Source of the DNA: Hyperoodon ampullatus
Taxonomy: Eukaryota; Chordata; Mammalia; Artiodactyla; Ziphiidae
Reading direction: 5' to 3'
DNA length: 64,000 bases
Assembly: GCA_949752795.1 (NCBI GenBank)
Contig: OX457064.1
Location: 108,725,454 to 108,789,453, forward strand
The position numbers and the translations under genes are program-made. Positions 47,256-59,012 of this stretch are shown piece after piece. Every line of letters begins with the position of its first letter. The stretch's first letter is position 1. Under the pieces are notes generated by a model that had not been told where the DNA came from, searched no databases, and saw only the letters and a program-made list of their open reading frames with translations.

Positions 47256-50200
47256 TCCATTTTTCCTGGGAGGAGCTTGGAGGAGTGAATGTCTAAATGG
47301 GACTGAAAAATGGTTAAGAGTGAGAGATCAGAATGGAGGGAGAAGGCATCTCAATCAGATGGAGCACCTGGACAGAAGCCCAAGGGACAAGGATTGTGCT
47401 GGGAGCATCAGAGTAAGAAAGATGGCCAACTCCGGAGGCCTGGGGCCCTGAAAGACAATCTTCACTCAGTGGAGAGCAAAATCTGAATTATACGAGAGTA
47501 GGAATTCTAACACACTGTGAATGCGCAGCACAGGGTTCTTTATAGTCTGAATGTTCTTTCCTTGTTCGTAATGGATGTTAGGATGGATGGTACTTATATT
47601 TGTCAATTAAAGGTTACTCTGTTTCTTTTGGGTAAATGGCCATTCTTCCAGGATTTTTTCCACTTCCCCTTGCAGGGAGTGTGGTCTGTGTGTCCTCAGG
47701 GCTTCTGGGAGAAAGGATCCTCTGTGGGTGCCTGATGTGGTGGGACTGGGGGTCTTGTCTCTGGACCTCTGTCACTGGCCCCCTAAGGTGTGGCAGCCCC
47801 CTGGCTGTGCTGTGCTGTGCTGATGCCTGTGGAAGCGTGGGCCCCTGCCCCCGCTTTGGTCACAAGGACCCCACTTCTGTCTCCTGCTCCTGCTGCCTCT
47901 TCTGACCCGGACCACGCGGCCCTGGACACCAGCCCCTGCCTGCCTGTGTTCTGAGGCCCCAGGTGGGGCGGACCCTGTGAGGCACTTGTCAGTTGCCCTC
48001 CTCACCCTCCTGCCTGGACACCCTCGCCCCTCTCTGCTCCCACACCTGCGGCTTCCCCGGATTTCCAGGCTGAGCTTTGAGGGGAGAGAGCCAAATCTCT
48101 GATGGTGGAAGCTGACCCCACACGTCAGAAGCCTGGAAACCTATGGATTCAGTGAGAGAAGCCTTGGGCCTTCGTGATCAGGAGAGAGTGAAATCGCTTC
48201 AGAAATAAATGCCATGCTGGTACTTTATACTTTGTCCAAAAGAGGACGGAAGCCTCACATGACTCTCTGAGGTTCGCCTGGTCCCTCTGCTCTGTCTGGA
48301 TGAGTAATTCTGGGACCACATCTGCTTGGAGGGAGGGGACATGCCCACAACCCCCAGGTACATTTTTAACTTTTACCTATGAAGAAACGCAGCATTTGCC
48401 TGTGTCCCTCTTTTCGTGTCTTTTGAAAGCTGGGAGACCAGACTTCAATGAAAACTTTACTTCTTCCTCCCCCTAAAAAAGCCAGAGGAGTTGGAGCTTT
48501 AAGTCCTTTGCCCACTCACAGCTGTGATTGGGGGGATCCACAGGCGGTCAGGGGAGAACTCTTCTGAGCTTGGACTCTGGCCTTGTGCCTCGTGGGTTCC
48601 TGGAAGAGAACTTAGAGCATGCCTTCTCTGGCCGTGTCCTGGCTCCTATAGGCACAGGGCATCCTGGCCCCTCAGTGGCCCCAGCACTCGTGCTACTCTG
48701 TGGCACAGAGCTGGTGTCCCATGCGTGCTTGTCACATAAGACTGAATTAGATCCCCAGGCCATGGAGCAGAATTCCTAATATGTGCTTGGCCTACTTCTC
48801 AAGATGATTATGAAGATAAAATCAAATACCAGCCATGGAAAGCCTTCACAAACATTTTTTAAAGTATACAGATGTGAAGTGCTGCCTTGGGGATGGGCCC
48901 CTCTTGGCCCACTGCCTGCTCTGTGCCCGCCTTGGCACTTGCAGGCCGAGCCCGGGCTCTGGTCTCAGGACAGGTCAACGACACACTTGACCTGCTCATC
49001 TGCCCTGTGTGGGGCTCATCAGCCCCTTCTGTTTTCAACTCTAACCGACCTGTCCAGTGAGACAGATTCGGTGGTCCTGGGCCCTTTTCTAGTGATAGTC
49101 TTTCTTCCAGACATGAAAAAGCCCAGTACTCGGGATGGCAAAGCTCTTGACTGCCTTAAAGGTAAAAGCTCTCTCCCCCCAACCCAGTCCTGCATCAGGC
49201 CCTGAAACTGTGGTTAGGAGCTGTGGACAGCGGTGTGAGCATGACGTGGGGCCTCTCTCCTCTGCCCCCTTCACTGCCACAGGCTGGGCGTCCTCCAGGG
49301 TCAGAGGGAGGGTGGGAGGCATCAGAAAGCCCTACTTACTGGTACAGCTGGGGTTGCTTTTGTGACTTCCTCAGGCCTCTCCTGACCCAGCATCCTGCAG
49401 CCCCTCAATGCAGAGGGAGGATGCCTCTTAGGATGCCTGCTGCCCCCAGAGGTTTCCCTTCTGTCGGGATCAGCCCCCCTCCCCAGACGGTCCTCTCAGG
49501 AGAAGACTTTCAGATGGTCCCCGGTGCTGGCATCTGGCTAATGAGAAGAAAAGCGCATCCTTTGCTTTGCCAAACGGGAAGCGGGCTGCGGCAGCTGGGC
49601 AGCCCGCCAGCTGTGGCCTCTCCTTCAGACTCCCAGGCCAGAGTCAGAGCCATCCCTTCCGCCCGCAGAGGACTCAGGCCGAGCTCCCCAAATGGATCTT
49701 GAGGCCCCTGTACTTGGTTTGAGGGCGGGAAAGTACCCCCAGCACCTTTATGGAGAAGGGAGATACTGAGCCCAGTGGACACTTGCTGCCGAGAATCTCC
49801 CCCTGCCAGAGCCTTCTCTAACCAGCCTGGAGGTAGGTCCCGAACTGGAGCTCACAGACCCTCGGGTTCACGCCCCTGGCAATACCCTGTTGATGGTCTA
49901 GCCCCTCAACTTGGATGTGGGGGACTTGACCATAACTGTGTTGGCCTTTGGGCTTAAACACTGACATAACTGGCTGAGCTGTCCCGATGTCTGTTACATT
50001 AACTCTCAGGCCCGCGGCCCGGAGGCCTTCAGAAACATCTGGAGAGAGACCTGTCCTCAGGGGTTCCCAAGAGGAAAGGAAGCAAGGTGGTTGTGTATGA
50101 GACGCATCTGGCAAGTTGTGGTTTTGTAAATAGACTTCATTTTTCAGAGCATTACATGTTCACAGTAAAACTGGAAAGTACCGAGTTCCCATATCCCTCC

Positions 50201-50543
50201 CCCTTCCACACACATTCTCCCTTTATCAACACCTTCCTCTACCACGGCACGTTGCTAAGCCTGATGAGCCAATGTTATTATTAACTAAAATCTGTGGTTA
50301 CCGTCGCCGTAGGTTTGCCTTTTCCACGATGGCCTGAAGCTGGACTCAGTGTGTCGCCTTTTCACATTGGCTACTTACACTTAATAAAATACATTTAAGT
50401 TTTCTCCATGTCTTTTGGAGGCTTCACAGCTCATTTATTTTTAGCACTGAATAATATTCTAGTATCTGGATGGACCAGTCTATTTATCCACTCCCCTACT
50501 GAAGGACGTCTGGGTTTCTTCCAATTGTGAATAAAGCTGCTAA

Positions 50544-50724
50544 GATAAACAACAAAGTCCTACAGTATAGCACAGGGAACTATAGTCAATATCTTGTAAT
50601 AAACTATATATATGGAAAAGAATGTGAAAAAGAATATATATATGTATGTATAACTGAATCACTGTGCTGTACACCAGAAACAAACACAACATTGTAGATT
50701 AACTATACTGCAAAAAAAAAAAAA
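50544..50724 (+). mobile_element. Severely 5'-truncated L1 3' end
   Basis: A plus-sense L1 3' UTR piece (GTATAGCACAGGGAACTATA ... ACACAACATTGTAGATTAAC) with poly-A. It is flanked by perfect 15-base duplications GAATAAAGCTGCTAA at 50529-50543 and 50725-50739. Confidence 0.93.
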
Positions 50725-53020
50725 GAATAAAGCTGCTAAAAACATTTGTGAGCATGTTTTTACGTGGGCAAAAGTTTTCAATTCATTTGGGTAAAACCTA
50801 GGTGGTGTAACCGCTGGATCTTATGGTAAGAGTACATTTAGTTTTGTAAGGAACTGCCAAACTCTTCAAAAGTGGCTGCACCACTTTGAGTTCCCACCAG
50901 CAATGGATGAGAGTTCCGGCTGCTCCATATCCTCACCCGCAGTTGGTGTTGTCAGTGCTCTGGATTTTGGACATTCTAATGTTTGTATAGTGGTGTCTCA
51001 TTCTTTTAATTTGCATTTCCCTGATGACATATGAGGTGGAACATTTTTTCATATGCTTATTTGCTATCTGACTATCTAATTTGGTGAAATGTTTATTCAG
51101 ATCTTTTATTGATTTTTAAAAATTGTGTCATTTGTTTTCTTATTGCTGAGTTTTAAGAATTTTTTGTACGTTTTGGATTCTAGTCTTTTATCAGATAAGT
51201 GGTTTGCAAATATTGTCTCCTAGTCTGTGGCTTATCTTCTCATTTTCTTAACAGTGTCTTTCTCAGAGCAGAAGTTTTTAATTTTTTATTAAAATTAAAT
51301 TGTTAGTTCCACTTACCAATTTTTTCTTTCCTGAATTGTGCTTTTGGTGTTACATCTAAAAAGTCATCACCAAACCCATGGTCACCAAGATTTTCTCCTA
51401 GGTTTTCTCCTAGGAGTTTATAGTTTTGCATTTTACATTTAGGTCTATGATCCATTTTGAGTTAATTTTTGTGAAAGGTATAAGATTTGTGTCTAGAATC
51501 ACTTTTTTGCATGTGGATGTCCAGTTGTTCCAGCAACATTTGCTGAAAAGACTAACATGAATTGCTTTTGCTCCTCTGTCAAAGATCAGTTGACTGTGTT
51601 TGTGAGGGTCTATTTCTGGGTTCTCTATTCTGTTCCACTGACCTATTTGATAATTACTTTGTCAATATCATATGGTCTTGATTACTGTAGCTTTATCGTA
51701 AGTTGTGAAGTCTGGTGGTGTTAGTCCTCTGATTTGGTTCTTCTCTTTCAGTATTGTGTTGGCTATTCTGGGTCTTTTGCTTCTCCATATACATGTTAGA
51801 ATCGGTTTGTCCATATCCACAAAATAATTTGCTGGGATTTAAATTGGGATTGCAGTGAATGTATAGATCGAGTGGGGAAGAACTGACATTTTGACAATAT
51901 CGAGTCTTTCTACCCATGGACATAGGATATCACTCCATTTGTTGATATTTAGTTCTCCTTTGGTTTCATTCATCCGAATTCAGTAGTTTTCCTTATATAG
52001 ATCTTGTACATATTTTGTTTGATGTACAGATTTATATCTAAGTAATTCAAGATTTTTTGTGCTAATGTTACTAGTATTTTGTGTTTTTAATTTCAAGTCT
52101 CAGTTGTTTGTTACTGGTATGTAAGAAAGCAATTGACTTTTATATACTAAGCTCCTTTCCTGTAACTTTGCTGTAATCACTTATTAGTTTCAAGTGATCT
52201 TTTCTTCTTGTTGATTCTTTGGAATTTTCTACATAGACAGTGATGTCACTTGTGAAAAATACAGTTTTATTTCCTCATTCCTAATCTGTATACCTTTTCT
52301 TGTCTTGTTGCATTAGCTAGGACCTCCAATATGATGTTAAATAAGAGTGGTGAGAGGGGACATCCTTACCTTTTTTCTGATCTTAGCAAGAAAGCATCTA
52401 GTTTCTGATCATTAAGTATAATATTAGCTGTAGGTATTTTTTTCCCTAGATATTCTTTATTAAATTGAGGAAGATCTCCTCAATTTCTACTTTGTTAAGA
52501 GTTTTCATCATGAATGGGAGTTGGGTTTGTTAAATGCTTTTTTGGCATCTACTTTATGTGAGAATACAATTTTTCTACTTTGGCCTGTTGATGTGAAAGG
52601 TTATATTAATTGATTTTCAAATGTTGAACCAGCTTTGCATACCTGGAATAAACCTCATTTGTTTGTGGTGCATGTTTCTTTTTATACATTGTTGAATTTG
52701 ATTTGCTAATATTTTGTTGAATATTTTTGCATTTGTGTTCATGAGCGATATTAGTCTGTAATTCTCTTTACTTGCAATGTCTTTGTCTAGTTTTGTCATT
52801 AGGGTAATGATGGCCTCATAGAATGAGTTAGCAATATTCCCTCTACTTCTATTTCCTGGAAGAGATTGTAGAATATTTGTATACTGTCTTCCTTAAATGA
52901 TAGGTAGAATTTACCAATCAACCCATTTGGACCTGGTGCTTTTGTATTGGAAGGGTATTAATTATTGATTCAATTTCTTTAATAGTTATAGACCTATTCA
53001 GATTATACATTTCTCTCTCT

Positions 53021-53222
53021 TTTTTTTTTTGCGGTACGCGGGCCTCTCACTGTTGTGGCCTCTCCCGTTGCAGAGCACGGGCTCCGGATGCGCAGGCTCA
53101 GCGGCCATGGCTCACGGGCCCAGCCGCTCCGCGGCACGTGGGATCTTCCCGGACCTGGGCACGCACCCATGTCCCCTGCATTGGTAGGCGGACTCTCAAC
53201 CGCTGTGCCACCAGGGAAGCCC
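53021..53222 (-). mobile_element. CHR-2 SINE
   Basis: A reverse copy in the old L1. Flanks TATACATTTCTCT and TATCCATTTCTCT are diverged target duplications. Confidence 0.92.
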
Positions 53223-53930
53223 TATCCATTTCTCTTTATGTGAGTTTTGATAGATTGTGTCTTTCAAGAAATTGCTTAATCTCATCTAAGTTATCAAACT
53301 TGTGGGCACAGAGTTGTTCATAATATTTGTTATCCTTTTAATGTCCATGGAATCAATAATGATAGCCCCTCTTTCATTTCTGATATTAGTAATTTGTGTC
53401 TTCTCTCCTTAGTTAACTCACAGAGTTAACTTGCCTAGAAGTTTATCAATTTTATTGATCTTTGCAAAAAAACAGCATTGGGGTTTCATTGATTTTTTTC
53501 TATCAGTTTTCTGTATTCCATTTCTTTGATTTTTGCTCTAAATTTTATATTTATTTTCTTGTGCTTATTTTGGGTTTCATTTGCACTTCTTTTTCCAGTT
53601 TCCTAAAGTGCAGGCTTAGATGACCGGTTTTAGAGCTTTCTTCTTTTCTAAAATATGCATTCAATGCTGTAAATTTCCCTCTAAGCACTGTTTCCCCTGT
53701 ATCTTGAAAATTTCATTAGTTGTATTTTATGTTCATTTAGGTCAAAATATTTTTAAATTTCTCACAAAACTTCTGTTAGATCTACATGTTATTTAGAAGT
53801 ATGTTGTTTAATCTCTCCAAATTTGGTGGTTTTCCAACTATCTTTTTGTTACTGATTTCTAGTTTAATTTCACTGTGGTCTGAGAGCACACACTCTATTT
53901 CTATTATTTTAAATTTGTTAAAGTGTTTTT

Positions 53931-54150
53931 TTTTTTTTTGTTGTTGTTGTTGTTTTTTTCGGTACGCAGGCCTCTCACTGTTGTGGCTTCTCCCGTTGCA
54001 GAGCACAGGCTCCGGACGTGCAGGCCCAGCGGCCATGGCTCATGGGCCCAGCCGCTCCGCGGCATGTGGGATCTTCCCAGACCGGGGCACGAACCCGTGT
54101 CCCCTGCATCGGCAGGCAGACTCTCAACCACTGCGCCACCAGGGAAGCCC
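53931..54150 (-). mobile_element. CHR-2 SINE
   Basis: A reverse copy with a T/GTT-rich tail. Target duplications are TAAAGTGTTTTT and TAAAGTGTGTTTT. It is inserted in ORF2 endonuclease sequence of the old L1. Confidence 0.92.
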
Positions 54151-54649
54151 TAAAGTGTGTTTTATGGCCCAGAATGTGATCTATCTTGGTGAATGTTCCA
54201 GGTAACCTGGAGAAGAATGTGTATTCTGCTGTTGTTGAATGACATATTCTATAAATGTCAATTAGATCCAGTTGATGTATGGTGTTGTTCAGTTCAACTA
54301 TGTCTCTACTGATTACCTGCCTGCTTGATCTACCAACCACTCACTGAGGAGTATTGAAGTCCAACAGAAATAGCAGATTCAGCTACTTTGCCTTGAGGTT
54401 CTATCAGTTTTTGCCTGATGTATTTTGGTGCTTTGTTGCTATGCACATACACATTCAGGATTGTTATATATTCTTTCAGAATTTACCCTTTAATGATTAC
54501 GTAATGCCCCTCTTTATTCTTGATAATTTTCCATGTTCTGAAGTCTGCTTTGTCTGAAATTAAAATAACTACTCAAGCTTTCTTTTGATTAGTGTTAGCA
54601 TGACGTATCTTTCTCCTTTCCTTTCCTTTTAATCTAGCTGTATCTTTAT

Positions 54650-54960
54650 GTATTTATTTATTTTTAATTTATTTATTTATTTATTTTTGGCTGCGTTGGG
54701 TCTTCATTGCTGCACATGGGCTTTCTCTGGTTGCGGCGAGCAGGGGCTGCTCTTTGTTGCGGTGTGCGGGCTTCTCATTGCAGTGGCTTCTCTTGTTGCG
54801 GAGCATGGGATCTAGGTGCGCGGGCTTCAGTCATTGTGGCTCACGGGCTCTACAGTGCAGGCTCAGTAGTTGTGGCGCACGGGCTTAGCTGCTCTGAGGC
54901 ATGTGGGGTCTACCCGGACGAGGGCTTGAACCCATCATTGGCAGGCGGTGCCACCAGGGA
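54650..54960 (-). mobile_element. CHR-1-like long SINE with small 5'-side deletion
   Basis: A (TTTA)n tail, TTTTTGGCTGCGTTGGGTCT, then the usual body. Between GAACCCATCATTGGCAGGCG and GTGCCACCAGGGA the CTCAACCACTGC-type segment is missing. Confidence 0.88.
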
Positions 54961-57003
54961 GTTTCTTGTACACAACCTATAGTTGGGCCTTGTTTTTTAA
55001 TCAACTCTGACAATCTCTGCCTTTTAATTGGTGTATATTAAGATCATTGATATTTAAAGTGGTTATTGATACAGTTGGATTAATCTACCATTTTTGTTAC
55101 TGTTTTCTATTCCTTGCCTTTTTTGGGTGTTTTTGTTTGTTTGTTTTTTGGTCTTCCACACTATTCTTCTCTGGGTTTAATTTAGCATTTTATGTGGTTT
55201 CATTTTATCCTCTCTTAGCATGTCAATTATACTTTTTAAAAATTACTTTTTAGTGGTAGCCCTTGAGTATATAATATACATTTACAACTATTCAAGTCCA
55301 CTTTCAAATAATGCTATATTATGAAAGAGGACACATCCCTGCATAGGTGTAACCACAAGACAGTCAAAACACAAGGAAAGAAAACTCACTGAAGTCAAGA
55401 GCTTTGGGTTTGCATCCCAGATGGGGACTGGCTTTACTATGTGGCCCTTCTCTCTCAGGCCTGGGAGTCTCCATCTGTAAAATAATAAAGTTGGCCAAGA
55501 CAATCTCTCAAGCCCTACTCTGGTTCTAACACTGAAATTTTAACAAGTCTTTTGGGGGAAACTGTTAAAGTATAGAAGTGTCCTTTTGAGTAAGTTTTAT
55601 TTCACAAAGTTATAAAAAAAAAACCAACAGTAAACCAAAAATAACACAAGTACCTTATAATGAAGTATCCCACACAAATCCTTCTGTCCTTTATAATTTG
55701 TCATTCAATTTACTCATCCATCAGCTATAGCAAAATACACTGTTTCTTTTACTATTTTGAGCAAATTGTTACCTGTTAGATCAATTAGAAATAAAAATAA
55801 ATAAAAGATTTTATTTTACCTTCAGTTGTTCCTTCTTTAACACTATTCTTTTCTTTATGGAGATTCAGATGTCTAACCTATAAGAATTTATTCCTTGCCT
55901 TCTTTGAATAATTTACTTTAACATTTCTTGCAAGGCAGGACTGTTTCCAACAAACTCCCTCCATTTTGCTTGTCTGAGAAAGTCTTTATTTCTCCTTTAC
56001 TTTTGAAAGTTAATTTGCTGGAAACAGAATTCTAGGTTGATGGGGTTTTTTTTTTCTTTCAAAACTTTAAATATTTCCCTCTACTTTCTTTTTGCTTGCA
56101 TAGTTTCTTTTTGTAATTGAAGTATAGTTAAAATATCATATTAGTTTCAGGTGTACAATATAGTGATTCAATATTTTTATAAATTATACTTCATTTAAAG
56201 TTATTACAAAATAATTGCTATATTTCCCTGTGCTGTGCAATATATATTTATTGCTTATTATATTTTATACATAGTAGTTTGTGTCTCCTAATCCCCACCC
56301 CTATATTGCCCCTCCCCATTTCCCTTTCCCCACTGGTAACCACTAGTTTATTCTCCATCTCTGTGAGTCTGTTTCTGTTTTTTGTTTGTTTGTTTGTTTT
56401 TAATTCATTTGCTTTACTTTTTTAGGTTCCACATATAAGTGATATTATATACTTGTCTTTTTCTGTCTGACATATTTCACTAAGCATAATACCCTCCAGG
56501 TCCATCAACGTTGTTATAACTGGCAGAATTTCATTTTTTTTATATAACTGAGTAATAGTCCATTGCATATATATACCACATCTTCTTTATCCATTCATCT
56601 GTTGATGGGCACTTAGGTTGCTTTCATATCTTGGCTATTGTAAATAATGCTACTATGAAGATTGGGGTGCATGTATCTTTTCGAATTAGTGTTTTCATTT
56701 TCTTTGGATATATGCCCAGGAGGAGAATTACTGGATCATACAATAGTTCTATTTTTAGTTTTTTAAGGGACCTCCATACTGTTCCCCATAATGGCTGTAC
56801 CAGTTTACATTCCCACCAGCAGTGTAGAAGGGTTCCCTTTTCTCCACACATTCTCCAGCATTTATTACTTGTAGACTTTTTGATGATGGCCATTCTGACT
56901 GGTGTGAGGTGGTACCTCGTTTTAGTTTTGACTTGCATTTCTCTAATAATTATCCAATCAGCCACCCTATGTCTTTTGATTTGTGCATTTAGTCCATTGA
57001 CAT

Positions 57004-57506
57004 TGTCAACTACAAACTGGCATTTTCCATTGGCATTTGCCACCTTCATCTACAAGGATTAGATCGTGTGCTGCTGCAGCTGCTGACTTTCAACACCCCC
57101 TGAAAGGAGTTCAGGTTGGACAGCTGAAATGAGGCCCTCTGTGCTTGGGAAAAACTGGCAGAACAGGCCTTCAGATAGTTAGATATTTTCAGGAGCCAAT
57201 TTTATGAGCCCAGTTCTTGTATCTCCTCATACCTAGAAAAGCACTAAAATTCTTCATGGTGATGCCTGGTCCTCATGACTAGCAGTAACCTGCACGAGAC
57301 TAGCAGAAATCTTCTGTAAAAAATATGTGCTTGATTGCATGTATTCCCCCTTCACCAAAATCACGTATATACTGACCTTCTCCCTGCCTCTTTGGAGCGG
57401 TTTCTCAGAGCTATCTGGGATGCTGTCTTCCGGGCTGCAGTCCTCATTTTGCCCCAAATTATACTTAACTCGCACTTCTCACGTTGTGCATTTTTTTAAG
57501 TTGACA
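57004..57506 (+). mobile_element. Solo LTR of an endogenous retrovirus
   Basis: A 503-base element starting TGTCAACT and ending AGTTGACA (perfect 8-base inverted ends, TG...CA), flanked by ACAT at 57000-57003 and 57507-57510. A 4-base duplication suggests a class I (gamma-like) element. A degenerate poly-A signal (AATTATACTTAAC) near 57457 gives plus orientation. No internal viral genes remain, so this is the product of LTR-LTR recombination. It sits in ORF2 of the younger L1. Confidence 0.85.
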
Positions 57507-57866
57507 ACATTTAAAGTAATTATTTCTAAGTATATGCTTATTACCATTTTGTTAGTTGTTTTCTGGTTTTGTTTTTCCCTTTTCTTTTCTTCTTTTTTGT
57601 TTTTATTCTTGTGGTTTGGCGGTGAAGTGGTATGCTTGTGTTCCTTTCTCTCTTGTTTTTGTGTATCTATTATAGGTTTTTGATTTGTGGTTACCATGGG
57701 GTTCATATATCCTGACCTATAACTATTTGTTTTAAACAGGTCGTCCTTTAAGTTCAAACACATTCTGAAAGTTCTATATATTTTACTCCCTTCCCCCAGA
57801 CTTTGTGTTTTTGATGTCATTTTATACATCTTCATGTTTATCCCTTTACAGTTTATAGTTATTATT

Positions 57867-58089
57867 ATTATTTTTTAATTTATTTGGCTGCATCGGGTCT
57901 TAGTTGTGGCACGTGGTATCTTCATTGCTGCTTGCAGGATTTTGTTGCGGCATGTGAACTCTTAGTTGCGGCATGCGAACTCTTAGTTGCGGCATGCATG
58001 TGGGATCTAGTTCCCTGACCAGGGATTGAACCTGGGCCCCCTGCATTGGGAGCATGGAGCCTTAGCCACTGGACCACCAGGGAAGTCCC
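57867..58089 (-). mobile_element. tRNA-derived SINE (CHR-type) with internal tandem duplication
   Basis: TTTAATTTATTTGGCTGCAT at the tail end and GACCACCAGGGAAGTCCC at the head. A unit GCGGCATGCGAACTCTTAGTT is present about two and a half times (57955-57995). Target duplications are TATAGTTATT and TGTAGTTATT. Confidence 0.85.
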
Positions 58090-58937
58090 TGTAGTTATTC
58101 TTGATTTTACATTTTTTTGTCTTTTGATCTTCATACTAACTTATTTAAGTGGTTGATTCTCAGCCTTTGCTCTATACTTGCCTTTACTGGTGGGATTTTT
58201 CCTTTCCTGTAGACACTTCTTCCTATAGCCTTTTCTTTTCCACTTAGAGAAGACTCTTTAACATTTCTTTTAGGATAGGTTTGGTATTGACGAAATCTTT
58301 TAGATTTTTTATTGTCTGAAAAGTTCTTTATCTCTCCTTCCTTTCTAAATGATAATCATGCTGGGTAGAGTATCCTAGGTTGCAGATTTTCCCCTTTCAG
58401 CACTTTAAGTATATCATGCCACTCCCTTCTGGCCTGCAAAGTTTCTGCAGAAAAACCAGCTGATAGCCTTATGGGGGTTCCCTTGTATATCTCTTTGTTT
58501 TTCTCTTGCTGCCTTTAGAATTCTCTCTTTAACTTTTGCCATTTTAATTATGATATGTCTTGGTGTGGGTCTGTTTTGGTTCATCTTGTTTGGGACCCTC
58601 TGTGCTTCCTGTACCTGGATATTTGTTTCCTCCTTCCAGCTTGGGAAGTTTTCAGCCATAATTTCACTAAATAAATTTCTGACCTCCTCTCTCTTCTCCG
58701 TCTGGGACCCTATCATGTGAATGTTGGTATGCTTGATACTATCCCAATGACCCCTTAAACTTTTACTTTTTTAAAACTTGTTTTTCTTTCTGCTGTTCTG
58801 ATTGTGTGATTTTCATTATTCTCTCTTCCAGATCACTTATATGTTCTTCTGTATCACCCAATCTGCTGTTCATTCCTTCTAGTGTGTTTTTCATTTCAGT
58901 TATTGTATTCCTCACTTCTGATTGGTTCTTTTTAATA

Positions 58938-59012
58938 TTGTGCTAGCTAAAAAGTTCGTTTGGGTTTTAACATCTTATGGAAAAACTCGAACAAACATTT
59001 TGGCCAACCCAA
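58938..59012. mobile_element. 75-base mariner-type MITE
   Basis: A palindromic element: TTGTGCTAGCTAAAAAGTTC on the left, and the right end read in reverse is TTGGGTTGGCCAAAATGTTT. It is flanked by TA at 58936-58937 and 59013-59014. The GGCCAAAAAGTTCGTT-type termini match a mariner MITE family common in cetartiodactyls. It is inserted in ORF1 of the younger L1. Confidence 0.88.

Larger units (their letters stand above)
45901..50124. other. Upstream flank of VIPR2 without recognised gene
   Basis: Apart from the CHR-2 at 46601, a tetranucleotide-like stretch and the homopurine tract, this is unique-looking, moderately GC-rich DNA. Open frames here are short, unsupported by motifs, and lack splice-linked partners that I could see. 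Confidence 0.7.

Noticed and set aside
46790..47260. Minus-strand frame with Ser/Pro/Leu runs
   Set aside because: It is the complementary reading of the same homopurine tract plus a SINE.
46993..47451. Open frames encoding long Gly/Glu/Arg-rich peptides
   Set aside because: They are the direct reading of the homopurine tract in three frames.
56624..57049. Open frame with reverse-transcriptase-type C-terminus as a possible active gene
   Set aside because: It is a remnant of an internally deleted L1 with a hybrid start from the LTR region. It lacks the catalytic domain.
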